A stretch of 64,000 nucleotides of DNA from Nostoc sp. NIES-4103 (GTDB lineage Bacteria; Cyanobacteriota; Cyanobacteriia; Cyanobacteriales; Nostocaceae): assembly GCF_002368335.1 (NCBI RefSeq), contig NZ_AP018288.1, forward strand, positions 6,391,221-6,455,220, given 5' to 3'. Shown here in pieces: positions 26,538-34,959 of the stretch. The position numbers and the translations under genes are program-made. The first letter of the stretch is position 1. Every line of letters starts with the position of its first letter. The notes under the pieces were generated by a model that searched no databases, had not been told where the DNA came from, and saw nothing but the letters and a program-made list of their open reading frames with translations.

Positions 26538-27059
26538 GCAGAAAAGCTACAGAAATTAATTGAGGATAAAGACGCTTTAAAGAAAATAGTTAGTAACCGC
26601 GATCGCTTTAGTAGGGTGCGTTAGCCAGAGGCATAACGCACCATCCCAATCTTTTGGTGCGTTATTACTTAACTGTCTTAACTGTCTTAACTGTCTTAAC
26701 TGTCTTAACTGTCTTAACTGTCTTTTAAATTAATTCCTTAACTGTCTTATCTGTCCTTGCATTTTCAATAAAAATGTAGAATTATATTCATATCAGTTTT
26801 AATTTAGGGATTTCCAAGAAATAAATCATCTTGTGGGGTGAGCATCCTGACCGCACTGAATCATGGGATGTGTGGGAACACTATTCTATAATAATAGTTT
26901 GCATATTTTTTTATTTGGGAGACTTTAATTGAACTTGAAAAGCTGACTAATCACCACCTACTAAAGAGGTAGGTTTAGTTTTTTCTTTGATACAAAAAAG
27001 TCTAACTGAAAGGTTAAGCAATCCAGTCTCAAATTACAATATCAAGAGGAAATGGAACA
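26538..27059. other. Intergenic region with repeats (522 bp)
   Basis: Contains a GGTGCGTTA repeat in both orientations (26615-26664) and a 9-bp tandem array (26671-26724). No gene seen. Confidence 0.5.
26671..26724. repeat. Tandem repeat, 6 x 9 bp (AACTGTCTT)
   Basis: Six perfect copies of AACTGTCTT in a row, plus a further separated copy at 26740-26748. It is not the common 7-bp unit. Confidence 0.95.
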
Positions 27060-27476
27060 ATGAACATATTTAAATATGTCAAAAAGGCGATCGCTTTTGC
27101 CCTGGTCGTATTTGGTTTGAGTTGGGCGCTGCAAAGCCCTAGTTTTGCGGCAGGTTTAGAAGGTACTTGGAAACTAACTTCTTTAGGTGATTCTTCTGTT
27201 CCAAAAGAGGTTGTAATTACAGCCACATTTGACCCTGCTGAAAAGCGAATTTCAGGCAACGCAGAATGCAACATATACTTTGCTCCTTACACATCGACAG
27301 AGGATACAATCAAACTTACTGGCTCTGTCATCAGCACACGTGCATATTGTCCCGATGGAGTTAAATATTTAAGTGCAATAGAATCATCCAAGTCCTACAA
27401 GGTAAGCGACCAAGAGCTAACAATTAATACCGACAATCCAAATGCCGGGGTTTTGAAATTTGTCAAAGCTCAATAA
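27060..27476 (+). CDS. Exported META-domain (HslJ-like) protein
   Basis: A 138-residue protein with a signal peptide (about 1-31: KKAIAFALVVFGLSWALQSPSFA) and a META-type beta domain: LEGTWKLTSL near 34, the loop ISGNAECNIYFAPYTS, and STRAYCPDG, where the two Cys could pair. Family members are outer-membrane or periplasmic proteins tied to stress or adhesion (HslJ). Start ATG at 27060 after GAGGAAATGGAACA. Function here unknown. Confidence 0.8.
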   Translation: MNIFKYVKKAIAFALVVFGLSWALQSPSFAAGLEGTWKLTSLGDSSVPKEVVITATFDPAEKRISGNAECNIYFAPYTSTEDTIKLTGSVISTRAYCPDGVKYLSAIESSKSYKVSDQELTINTDNPNAGVLKFVKAQ

Positions 27477-27701
27477 AGTTGTGATGCTGTTGTCTTAAGA
27501 GCAATCAAGCTTTGTTTGGGTAAAGATGAACCTTACCCAACCAATCATTTTTGACAACCGATAGATTTTAGATTGTAAATCGCTTTATGCGTTTGGGTTT
27601 TGTAAATCAATTTGTTGCAATTATTTTTAAAATATGAAATTATCAAAAATAAGCTACTCTGAAAACAAAGTTAACTTTCAAAAGAATAAAATAGGTGATT
27701 T

Positions 27702-28193
27702 ATGAGCGATACCAATCAACTAGTGCCTGCTTCAGAATTTATGAAAAAGAACTTAGGTATTACCGAAGCTCCTATTGAAGCATACCTTAACTACGGATAT
27801 GCACTACTCGCTATTGCTGGATCTGATGGAGAGGTTTCAGAAGCAGAATTTAACTGGTTAATAAATCATCAGCGTCTTGTCGGCGCTCCTGAAGAAGTAA
27901 TAGAACAATACAAGAAATTTGACTACAAAAATGCTGATTTAGAAACTCTATTAACTAAGATTACAGTTGATGTTTCTACTTGGTCGAAATCAAGGACATT
28001 GTTGTATCATGCAATTCAAATGGCTCGTGCCGATGATAAATACTCACTTGAAGAACAAAAAGCCGTAAAAAAAGCAGCTAAACTGTTGAAGGTTGAAGAT
28101 GATATTGCCTTTGCTCTTACTAGGTTGGTAGAAACAGAAGAAGCGGTAACTGCATTACGTAAGGCGCTACTACAAACTGAGGTTTTAGCTTAA
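27702..28193 (+). CDS. TerB-like protein
   Basis: A 163-residue soluble all-helical protein. ALLAIAGSDGEVSEAEFNWL and YHAIQMARADDKYSLEEQ are the paired acidic helix-turn patterns of TerB/DjlA-like domains, which have been linked to metal-stress and membrane signalling complexes. No other ter genes are near, so a tellurite role is not supported. Function unknown. Confidence 0.65.
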   Translation: MSDTNQLVPASEFMKKNLGITEAPIEAYLNYGYALLAIAGSDGEVSEAEFNWLINHQRLVGAPEEVIEQYKKFDYKNADLETLLTKITVDVSTWSKSRTLLYHAIQMARADDKYSLEEQKAVKKAAKLLKVEDDIAFALTRLVETEEAVTALRKALLQTEVLA

Positions 28194-28291
28194 TCGAGCA
28201 GAATCGCTATATTTTTATGGTGCAAAGCGCGATCGCACCAACTCTAAAAATTTCTCTGACTTTTGCGATCGCCCCTTCATCTATAAATATC

Positions 28292-29974
28292 TCAAATCCC
28301 ATGACTTTTACCAATTACCCAATTACGCCGGAAAAACCGCGCCAAAGCTGATTCTTCCAACGATAAATAAATCGGTCGTCCATGAGGACAGGTGCGGGGG
28401 TTGCGGGTACGTTGCCAATCATCGAGTAATTTCTGCATTTCTTGCAGATTCATTGGTGTACCATTACGAATGGCACTACGACAAGCGACGGCGACTTGGG
28501 CTGTTTGTAAATCGCCTCCTAAACTCAGTTCTAAAATTGCTTCGGCACAATCTTCTCGCTGTTGTAACATTGCAGGTAGATTACGAACCGCCCAAAGTTG
28601 TTCGCCAAAGGTTTCAATATCTAAACCGATGCGTTGCAGTTGGGAAACTTGGGCTGGCGATAATTGATAAAGAATAATTGCTGGTTCAACGGGAACAAGT
28701 TGCCAACTATCACACAATTGTTCATACAAAATTCGTTCATGGGCAATATGCTGTTCTACTAACCACATTCCCCCAGGATGTTCGGCAACAATATAAGTAT
28801 TATTAACTTGGGCGATCGCTTTTAAGGAGTTAGGAGTTTTATTATCCTCGTTGGGATTTTGAGGCTTAAAGTTGTAGTTGCCTTTTGCTTCTGCGGCTTT
28901 GAGTAATTTACTTATTCGTGATGTGTGAACAGATTCTTTGAAATTGGCAGAATTAAGGCAGAGTGCTTGATCAATTCCTTTAGTAATTTGTTCTTGCCAA
29001 TAATTAATTTCGTTGAGGTAAATTTCCGTTTTTGCAGGATTACGATTCCAGTTAATTTGTTCAGGAGAAATACTAAGATGCAGCAAACAAACTGGATAGC
29101 GATCGCGTGGTAATGTTTTGTGAAATGCACTCAGAATAGTTTGCTCTAGTTCTGGTGATTTTACCATCCGCCTGTTAATAGCTACTCGCACCCAATCTGG
29201 GCGGCGACGATGACACCTGTCTGGTAATCCTACCACTAGTGAGAGTGAGGAGTTAGGAGTTAGGAGTGAGGAGTTGGGAGGGTTGGGGAGGTCTAATTTA
29301 ACTTCTTGTAAGTCGCCTGGTCGCACTTGTGATAAAATCTGCGGTAGCAGTTTTCCGGCTGTGGCGGCAGGATAGATGGTAAACCATTGACGGTCATTTT
29401 GCCAAACTTGCCAGGTGACTTGAGGATGACACAAAGCAATTTGCCCAATTGTTGCTTGCACAGCTTTCATTTGCTGTGCGGTTGTGGGTAAGCCTTGACG
29501 ACGAGATGAACAATTGGCGAATAAATTTGAGACTGTAACTACTGTACCAGGCGCGATCGCTGTTGCTTCTTGTTGTATAGCTTTACCGCCATCGCCATAA
29601 ATAACCCGCCATCCTAACTTTCCGTCTGCTGGACGACTCAAAATTTCCAATTCTGCCAGAGTTGTCAAACTGTGTAACGCTTCACCACGAAAACCCAGGC
29701 TGTTAATTTTCCACAAATCCTCACTAGAGCGAATTTTACTAGTACTATGAGCTGTAGCCGCTTGTTGCAAGTCGTCTAAGTTCATCCCGCAACCATTATC
29801 TGCAACACGGATACGCCATTGCAAAGGCCATAGCGAAACGACAATTCGCGTTGCACCTGCATCGAGAGAATTTTCTACCAATTCCCGCACTACAGCTGCT
29901 AAAGAGTCGATGACCTCTCCAGCTGTAATGAGATACACGACTTCTGTGGGTAAAGCTTGAATAGTAGATGCCAT
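28292..29974 (-). CDS. mutL: DNA mismatch repair protein MutL
   Basis: Couples MutS mismatch recognition to strand removal. The 560-residue protein has the GHKL ATPase motifs in order: ELVENSLDAGAT (about 31-42), DNGCGM (about 59) and GFRGEAL (about 93). The C-terminal dimer domain carries EQHIAHE (about 403), ACRSAIRNGTPM and CPHGRP, so the endonuclease site is present in a variant form with Glu-Gln-His-Ile in place of the usual Asp-Gln-His-Ala. The region at 29237-29290 (residues about 229-246) reads PNPPNSSLLTPNSSLS and is made from heptamer-type repeat DNA, so it is a repeat-derived linker. Single gene. Confidence 0.93.
   Translation of the reverse strand: MASTIQALPTEVVYLITAGEVIDSLAAVVRELVENSLDAGATRIVVSLWPLQWRIRVADNGCGMNLDDLQQAATAHSTSKIRSSEDLWKINSLGFRGEALHSLTTLAELEILSRPADGKLGWRVIYGDGGKAIQQEATAIAPGTVVTVSNLFANCSSRRQGLPTTAQQMKAVQATIGQIALCHPQVTWQVWQNDRQWFTIYPAATAGKLLPQILSQVRPGDLQEVKLDLPNPPNSSLLTPNSSLSLVVGLPDRCHRRRPDWVRVAINRRMVKSPELEQTILSAFHKTLPRDRYPVCLLHLSISPEQINWNRNPAKTEIYLNEINYWQEQITKGIDQALCLNSANFKESVHTSRISKLLKAAEAKGNYNFKPQNPNEDNKTPNSLKAIAQVNNTYIVAEHPGGMWLVEQHIAHERILYEQLCDSWQLVPVEPAIILYQLSPAQVSQLQRIGLDIETFGEQLWAVRNLPAMLQQREDCAEAILELSLGGDLQTAQVAVACRSAIRNGTPMNLQEMQKLLDDWQRTRNPRTCPHGRPIYLSLEESALARFFRRNWVIGKSHGI
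29237..29290. repeat. Heptamer-type repeats inside mutL
   Basis: GGAGTTAGGAGT/GAGGAGTTGGGAG units, the same kind found between genes elsewhere in the window, lie in-frame in the MutL linker between the ATPase and the C-terminal domain. Confidence 0.75.
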
Positions 29975-30117
29975 AAATTACAGTGTAGGCGATTAGCCAA
30001 CCACTGAATAGAATAAGCAATTGTATTTACACCTCAACAGAAATTTTTATTAATTGTAAAGAAAGCTCGATTCAAAAAAGATTTTTGATAGATTGCTCTT
30101 AAAGTTCTAAGCGAGAA

Positions 30118-30459
30118 ATGCTTATGAGTAGTAATTTAGCGGCTGATGTTCATGATCTCAAGTCCCGTCTGCAATGGGGACAACCAGCTTTGACAATTGT
30201 TGATGTGCGCGATCGCACGAGCTACAATCATGGTCATATCAGCGGGGCAATAACCCTTCCATTGGACACCTTGGAATCTAGGGCCAAAGCTGCTTTGCAT
30301 ACAGAACGCCATATCTATGTTTATGGCGAAAATGACCAACAAACAGCCGAAGCAGCTAAGCTATTGCGTGATGCCGGCTATGGTGAAGTAGGTGAAATCG
30401 CAGGTGGTTTTGCTGCTTGGAAAACAGTTGGCGGTGCTATAGAGGGTTTAGAAGCGTAA
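30118..30459 (+). CDS. Rhodanese-like domain protein lacking the catalytic cysteine
   Basis: A 113-residue single-domain protein. IVDVRDRTSYNHGHISGAITLP is the typical rhodanese first half and the fold is complete, but the active-site loop reads HIYVYGENDQQT: residue 70 is Gly where catalytic Cys is normal. It cannot work as a sulfurtransferase by the standard mechanism; a binding or regulatory role is more likely. A second ATG at 30124 (MSSNLAADVH) could be used. A perfect palindrome follows as a terminator (30489-30509). Confidence 0.85.
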   Translation: MLMSSNLAADVHDLKSRLQWGQPALTIVDVRDRTSYNHGHISGAITLPLDTLESRAKAALHTERHIYVYGENDQQTAEAAKLLRDAGYGEVGEIAGGFAAWKTVGGAIEGLEA

Positions 30460-30488
30460 ACTTGACTTAATTGAATATGGTTTTTTAT

Positions 30489-30520
30489 GTACTGCACACT
30501 GTGCAGTACAGTTTATTTTA
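30489..30520 (+). terminator. Hairpin terminator after the rhodanese-like gene
   Basis: GTACTGCACA and TGTGCAGTAC form a perfect 10-bp stem, 30 bp past the stop, followed by AGTTTATTTTA. Confidence 0.7.
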
Positions 30521-30595
30521 CAGAATTAGAAAAATTTACGAGTTAGAAAATCAACATTTAATCACCTAGGTTGTTGCCACTTATTAAGTGATTAA

Positions 30596-31639
30596 TTAAT
30601 CTTTAGTTGCCAAAACTTTGTCATGATCGGGTTTTAGCAATCCATTTAACAAAGATACAGGGCGTTGACTATAAGGCCAAGCAAAAGCATGACGGAAAGC
30701 TGCATCTTGACAAGCTTGTAGTTGTTCAAAACTAATAATGTCGTAAGTCAAAAGATTTTCATATTCAAATGGCAAACGGACATTATGCAACCCAGCATTA
30801 TCAGTGCAAATTGCAATATCTACCCCAGCCTCAAAACAACGGTCAAAAACTAATTTGAGTTGGCGAATATCCTCTAAAGTACCAGTTTTCAAGTAAGTTG
30901 TGGGGCAAACTTCTAAACATTGTCCACGTCTTGCCACATCCTGAAGTAACTCTGGAGACAATAGGGGAATTTGGATACCGTGACCAATCCGCATTAAATA
31001 AGGTAACAGTTGGGGATAGCAACCAGCTGTGGTTTCATATAGATGCCCTGTGGTGTTAACGTTAAGCGATCGCGCATAATCATACAAGTGAATCCATTCT
31101 TCCATGCGATCGGCGTAGTAACTATCACCACCTGCTACATCTATACCACAAACATGTTCTCTGTTTTGCGCCGCTAAATCAACAATTGCCTTATTTACCT
31201 CATAAGGTAGGCGCGAGTGCATACAAAGAATTTGACTGGTGACAATTGGATATTCAGACAGGTGGCTAGCTTGTCCTACCACTTTGACAATTTCTGCCAT
31301 CTTGTCAATTCTCTGAGATTGACTTAGATGTTCAGGTGTCCGCAAATAGGGAGTGTAGCGCAGTTCCAGATAAGCCAAATTTTCAAAAATATAAGCACCG
31401 CGTACCAAGCGGTAGATAAAGTAAGGCAAAGTCTCGACAGTTTGCACACTTTCTACTAAAGTGTGCAATTCCAGATATTCATCTAGGGTGTTACGTGGTC
31501 GTGTATAAAAGTCTTCAAAGTCTGAATAGTCAGCAAAGCGAGAAATCAACTCAGAAGAATGTCGTTCAAAATATCGCCACAAAACACGAGGTACAACCGA
31601 ACCGCCCAGATGCCGATGCAATTCAGCATATAAAGCCAT
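30596..31639 (-). CDS. Adenosine deaminase-like metal hydrolase
   Basis: An amidohydrolase-fold protein related to adenosine deaminase. I choose the ATG at 31639 (MALYAELHRHLGG, 347 residues), because the family begins just before the HxH pair (here His8, His10); an upstream ATG at 31708 adds 23 weakly supported residues. RIGHG is intact, but the HAGE segment reads GHLYET and the STDDP segment reads CTDNAG, so two active-site regions differ from adenosine deaminase. It may act on a different purine or be a divergent deaminase. Single gene. Confidence 0.75.
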   Translation of the reverse strand: MALYAELHRHLGGSVVPRVLWRYFERHSSELISRFADYSDFEDFYTRPRNTLDEYLELHTLVESVQTVETLPYFIYRLVRGAYIFENLAYLELRYTPYLRTPEHLSQSQRIDKMAEIVKVVGQASHLSEYPIVTSQILCMHSRLPYEVNKAIVDLAAQNREHVCGIDVAGGDSYYADRMEEWIHLYDYARSLNVNTTGHLYETTAGCYPQLLPYLMRIGHGIQIPLLSPELLQDVARRGQCLEVCPTTYLKTGTLEDIRQLKLVFDRCFEAGVDIAICTDNAGLHNVRLPFEYENLLTYDIISFEQLQACQDAAFRHAFAWPYSQRPVSLLNGLLKPDHDKVLATKD

Positions 31640-31834
31640 AGTGGTATTTTTAGGGAAAAATTTTACTAATTGTAACAAAAACTCAGACAGAAAAAATCTA
31701 TACCCCAAGGGAGATTGTGTAGGGCTTGTGTTAACCCATCTTGGTAATTCGATAGTCTGCGATCATTACATTATTTTACAAGTCTGGTACTATGTGTATT
31801 GTAAATATCATGTTACTAGAGGTTTGATAAATTC

Positions 31835-32278
31835 ATGCAATTGTCTAAGCTTTTCAAGACTTTAGGGCTAACAGCTTTTATCGTTGCTGTATCACAGACA
31901 ACATCACTATTTATACAAAACAAGGTTTTAGCTGAAGCCGGATCAAATAAACTTCTTGTAAATGAAACTTTGCAAATAAATCAATACTTACTTTCGAGTG
32001 ATGGTATATATAAATTTATTTTGCAAAGTGACGGAAACCTTGTTCTTTATAGGACTGATTATGGTATTGCCCTCTGGAACTCAGGAACTGTCGGTAGAGC
32101 TGTGAATTATGCCATACAACAGAGTGATGGCAATTTTGTTATCTATGGGCCTCAAGGCGCAGTTTGGAGTACACGGACACAGGGTAATTATGGCGCTTTT
32201 CTTCAGGTACAAAATGATGGAAATGTTGTAATTTATAAACCTACTGCTGTGTGGCAGACTGGTACATCAGGCAAGTAA
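31835..32278 (+). CDS. Secreted bulb-type (GNA-like) mannose-binding lectin
   Basis: A 147-residue protein with a signal peptide (about 1-34, ending NKVLAEA) and a single B-lectin beta-prism domain. Three copies of the sugar-binding pattern QxDxNxVxY are visible: QSDGNLVLY, QSDGNFVIY and QNDGNVVIY, one per face as in plant mannose lectins. GIALWNSGT and GAVWSTRTQG are the matching W-containing turns. It would bind mannose-type glycans outside the cell. No adjacent exporter or toxin domain. Confidence 0.85.
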   Translation: MQLSKLFKTLGLTAFIVAVSQTTSLFIQNKVLAEAGSNKLLVNETLQINQYLLSSDGIYKFILQSDGNLVLYRTDYGIALWNSGTVGRAVNYAIQQSDGNFVIYGPQGAVWSTRTQGNYGAFLQVQNDGNVVIYKPTAVWQTGTSGK

Positions 32279-32528
32279 ATGTACTACTGAAAGAGTCAAT
32301 ACTCAATTGAAAAAATTTCGACTTTCCCAGTTTTCACTTCCTAACCTTGATGATTTCGTACATAATTGTTGAGGTTAGGAAGTTATTGACATTTTTGTAG
32401 GGTGGGCACTGTTTAGCGTTTGCTCAAAGCTGAATTTTTATGTTGTTGGCAGTACCCACCTCTGGATTAATTGAGAGTGGTGCAATGTCTCAGCTAAAAA
32501 CAATCCTGTATTTTTAAAGAAAAAGTTC

Positions 32529-32741
32529 ATGCGTTTAAATTCTCACGCACTACCGCGATTGAATATTCGCAACACCAGGAAACTATTTGGGGTAGTCCGC
32601 AGCCAATTAACTCCAGACCAAGTTAAAGCTGGTACTGGAACAGTGCGGACTTATACAGATTGGGAAAATCTTTTCAAAAGTCCTGAAGTTGGTGGTAAAT
32701 TAGGCCTATCTGACTTTTTTGTAGAAAAGCCGCAAGGGTAA
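32529..32741 (+). CDS. Small conserved hypothetical protein
   Basis: A 70-residue soluble protein (MRLNSHALPRLNIRNTRKLF to FFVEKPQG). A good terminator follows 26 bp later, supporting an expressed gene. No domain recognised. Confidence 0.6.
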   Translation: MRLNSHALPRLNIRNTRKLFGVVRSQLTPDQVKAGTGTVRTYTDWENLFKSPEVGGKLGLSDFFVEKPQG

Positions 32742-32767
32742 ATATTATCTGTTTAGTAAAAATATCG

Positions 32768-32805
32768 AAAAGCCCTTCTAGAAAGAACAGAAGGGCTTTG
32801 TTTTG
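32768..32805 (+). terminator. Rho-independent terminator
   Basis: AAAGCCCTTCT and AGAAGGGCTTT form an 11-bp stem around 10 bases, followed by GTTTTG, just after the small gene ending at 32741. Confidence 0.85.
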
Positions 32806-33031
32806 AGTTTGATATTATGTATCACTTGTTTGCAGGTAATTATGTTTATCTATAGAAAAAAGATTTCTTATAAGGCAATTTAAATAGTATAAATATATAC
32901 TATTTAACCCAGTAATAGCTTTACTTTCAGCTTTAGCCGAATATGTAATTTTATGCATTTATCTTGACATTACGAACAGAATATGTTCATAATGGTTCTT
33001 CGTGGAAACTTTACCTCTATAAAATAAACGC

Positions 33032-34375
33032 TTGGCTAACGTCATTGTGATAGGCTCCCAGTGGGGCGATGAAGGGAAAGGTAAAATAACTGACTTACTC
33101 AGCCGCTCCGCAGATGTTGTGGTACGTTACCAAGGGGGTGTCAACGCTGGACACACCATTGTAGTGAAAGGTCAGACCTTTAAACTGCATTTGATTCCCT
33201 CTGGTATATTGTATCCAGATACTGAATGCATCATCGGCTGTGGAACAGTCATAGATCCACAGGTTTTGATAGCAGAACTCGACCAACTAGAAAAACTCAA
33301 CATTTCTACCAGCAATCTGCTGATTTCTGAGACAGCCCATGTAACGATGCCTTACCATCGGTTGATTGACCAGGCATCGGAAGAACGACGGGGAAGTCAT
33401 AAAATTGGCACCACTGGTCGAGGTATTGGCCCTACCTATGCTGACAAATCAGAGCGCACAGGCATCAGGGTTTTAGACTTGATGAACCCAGAAGCGCTGC
33501 GTGAGCAGTTGGAATGGACGATTAATTATAAGAACGTTATTTTAGAAAAACTTTACAACTTGCCGCCTTTAGACCCTCAAGAGGTAATCGAGCAGTATTT
33601 GGAGTATGCCGATCGCTTACGACCTTACGTAGTTGATACCTCACTGAAAATATACGATGCTGTGCAGCGGCGGCGCAATATTTTGTTTGAAGGGGCACAG
33701 GGTACGCTCCTGGACTTAGATCATGGGACTTATCCTTACGTTACCTCCTCCAACCCTGTGGCTGGCGGAGCTTGCGTTGGGACGGGTCTAGGGCCGACAA
33801 TGATAGATCGGGTAATTGGAGTATCGAAAGCGTACACAACGCGAGTAGGAGAGGGGCCGTTTCCCACCGAACTAGATGGAGAAGTGGGAGAATTGTTGTG
33901 CGATCGCGGTGCTGAATTTGGTACCACTACCGGACGTAAGCGTCGCTGCGGCTGGTTTGATGCTGTCATTGGTCGTTATGCCGTGCGAATTAACGGCATG
34001 GACTGTATGGCAATTACCAAACTCGATGTCCTCGACGAACTAGAAGAAATCAAAGTTTGTGTCGCCTATGACATAGATGGCGAACGCAGCGAACACTTCC
34101 CCACCAGTTCCCGTCAATTTGCCCGCTGTCGTCCCATCTACAAAACCTTACCAGGATGGCAAGTGCCAACAACACACTGCCGCACCCTAGAAGACTTGCC
34201 ACAGCAAGCACTGGACTATCTAAAATTCCTAGCAGAATTAATGGAAGTCCCGATTGCGATCGTCTCTTTAGGAGCTAGCCGCGATCAAACCATAATTGTA
34301 GAAGACCCCATTCACGGGCCTAAACGCGCCTTGCTGCACCCTGATGGCACACCTGCCTCTTTGCTGAGTGCTTAG
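33032..34375 (+). CDS. purA: Adenylosuccinate synthetase (TTG start)
   Basis: Converts IMP and aspartate to adenylosuccinate with GTP, the first step from IMP to AMP. The 447-residue length is normal. I choose the TTG at 33032 because it gives MANVIVIGSQWGDEGKGK, the exact conserved start; no ATG or GTG suits. Other family features are GTTGRGIGPTYADKSERTG near 130 and the IMP-contacting HRLID. Upstream are two AT-rich hundreds of bases with the promoter; no purine operon partner. Confidence 0.97.
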   Translation: MANVIVIGSQWGDEGKGKITDLLSRSADVVVRYQGGVNAGHTIVVKGQTFKLHLIPSGILYPDTECIIGCGTVIDPQVLIAELDQLEKLNISTSNLLISETAHVTMPYHRLIDQASEERRGSHKIGTTGRGIGPTYADKSERTGIRVLDLMNPEALREQLEWTINYKNVILEKLYNLPPLDPQEVIEQYLEYADRLRPYVVDTSLKIYDAVQRRRNILFEGAQGTLLDLDHGTYPYVTSSNPVAGGACVGTGLGPTMIDRVIGVSKAYTTRVGEGPFPTELDGEVGELLCDRGAEFGTTTGRKRRCGWFDAVIGRYAVRINGMDCMAITKLDVLDELEEIKVCVAYDIDGERSEHFPTSSRQFARCRPIYKTLPGWQVPTTHCRTLEDLPQQALDYLKFLAELMEVPIAIVSLGASRDQTIIVEDPIHGPKRALLHPDGTPASLLSA

Positions 34376-34384
34376 TGTTGAGCA

Positions 34385-34440
34385 GGGAGATGAGGGAGAT
34401 GAGGGAGATGAGGGAGATGAGGGAGATGAGGAAGATGAGG
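34385..34440. repeat. Tandem repeat, 6 x 9 bp (GGGAGATGA)
   Basis: Five perfect copies of GGGAGATGA from 34385 to 34429, then one copy with a single change, just after the purA stop. It is followed by heptamer repeats (AACTCCT/AACAACT) up to the rplY start. Confidence 0.95.
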
Positions 34441-34555
34441 GAGACAAAGAGAATCATTCTTAACTCCTAACTCCTAACTACTAACTCCTAACTCCTAACT
34501 CCTAACTACTAACTACTGACAACTAACAACTAACAACTAACAACTAACAACTAGT
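34441..34555. repeat. Heptamer repeats upstream of rplY
   Basis: Runs of TAACTCC, TAACTAC and CAACTAA units cover almost the whole spacer up to the ATG, leaving little room for an ordinary Shine-Dalgarno site. Confidence 0.75.
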
Positions 34556-34852
34556 ATGCCTGTTACAGTCGAATCTCAAAAGCGACCAGAAGGTAGCAAG
34601 CCCAAAGCTTTGCGCCGTTCTGGACTGATACCTGCCAATTTATACGGTCACAACGGTGCCGAATCAATTTCTTTAGTAGTTGAAGCCAAAACTGTTGAGC
34701 GCTTGCTCAAACAAGCTGCTGTTAACAAAACAGAAATTGAACTTAACATCCCTGAACTTGAGTGGAGTGGGAAAACCGTACTGCGAGAAGTTCAAATCCA
34801 TCCAGCTAAGGGTACACCTTATCACCTAAGCTTTTTTGCTTCTAAAGGCTAA
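34556..34852 (+). CDS. rplY: 50S ribosomal protein L25 (short form)
   Basis: A 98-residue 5S rRNA-binding protein without the C-terminal CTC extension. PEGSKPKALRRSGLIPANLYG near residues 11-31 is the conserved L25 stretch, followed by LVVEAKTVERLLKQA. It lies 180 bp after purA and is followed by its own terminator. The short leader is made of heptamer repeats. Confidence 0.9.
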   Translation: MPVTVESQKRPEGSKPKALRRSGLIPANLYGHNGAESISLVVEAKTVERLLKQAAVNKTEIELNIPELEWSGKTVLREVQIHPAKGTPYHLSFFASKG

Positions 34853-34911
34853 AGCAAGTGCAAATAATTTTGTCTGTCTGACTACTTAAAATTTGTGATA
34901 ATTGCTAATGG

Positions 34912-34938
34912 AACCAGGGATTAAACCCTGGTTTTTTG
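34912..34938 (+). terminator. Rho-independent terminator after rplY
   Basis: AACCAGGG and CCCTGGTT form an 8-bp stem with a 6-base loop, followed by TTTTTG, 59 bp past the rplY stop. Confidence 0.85.
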
Positions 34939-34959
34939 TTCAAATTATAGTTTTAGTGA

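Noticed and set aside
26671..26724. Short tandem repeats as a possible CRISPR
   Set aside because: Nine-base perfect units without spacers.
27702..28193. Tellurite resistance locus
   Set aside because: Only one TerB-like domain, with no terZ/terD/terC partners.
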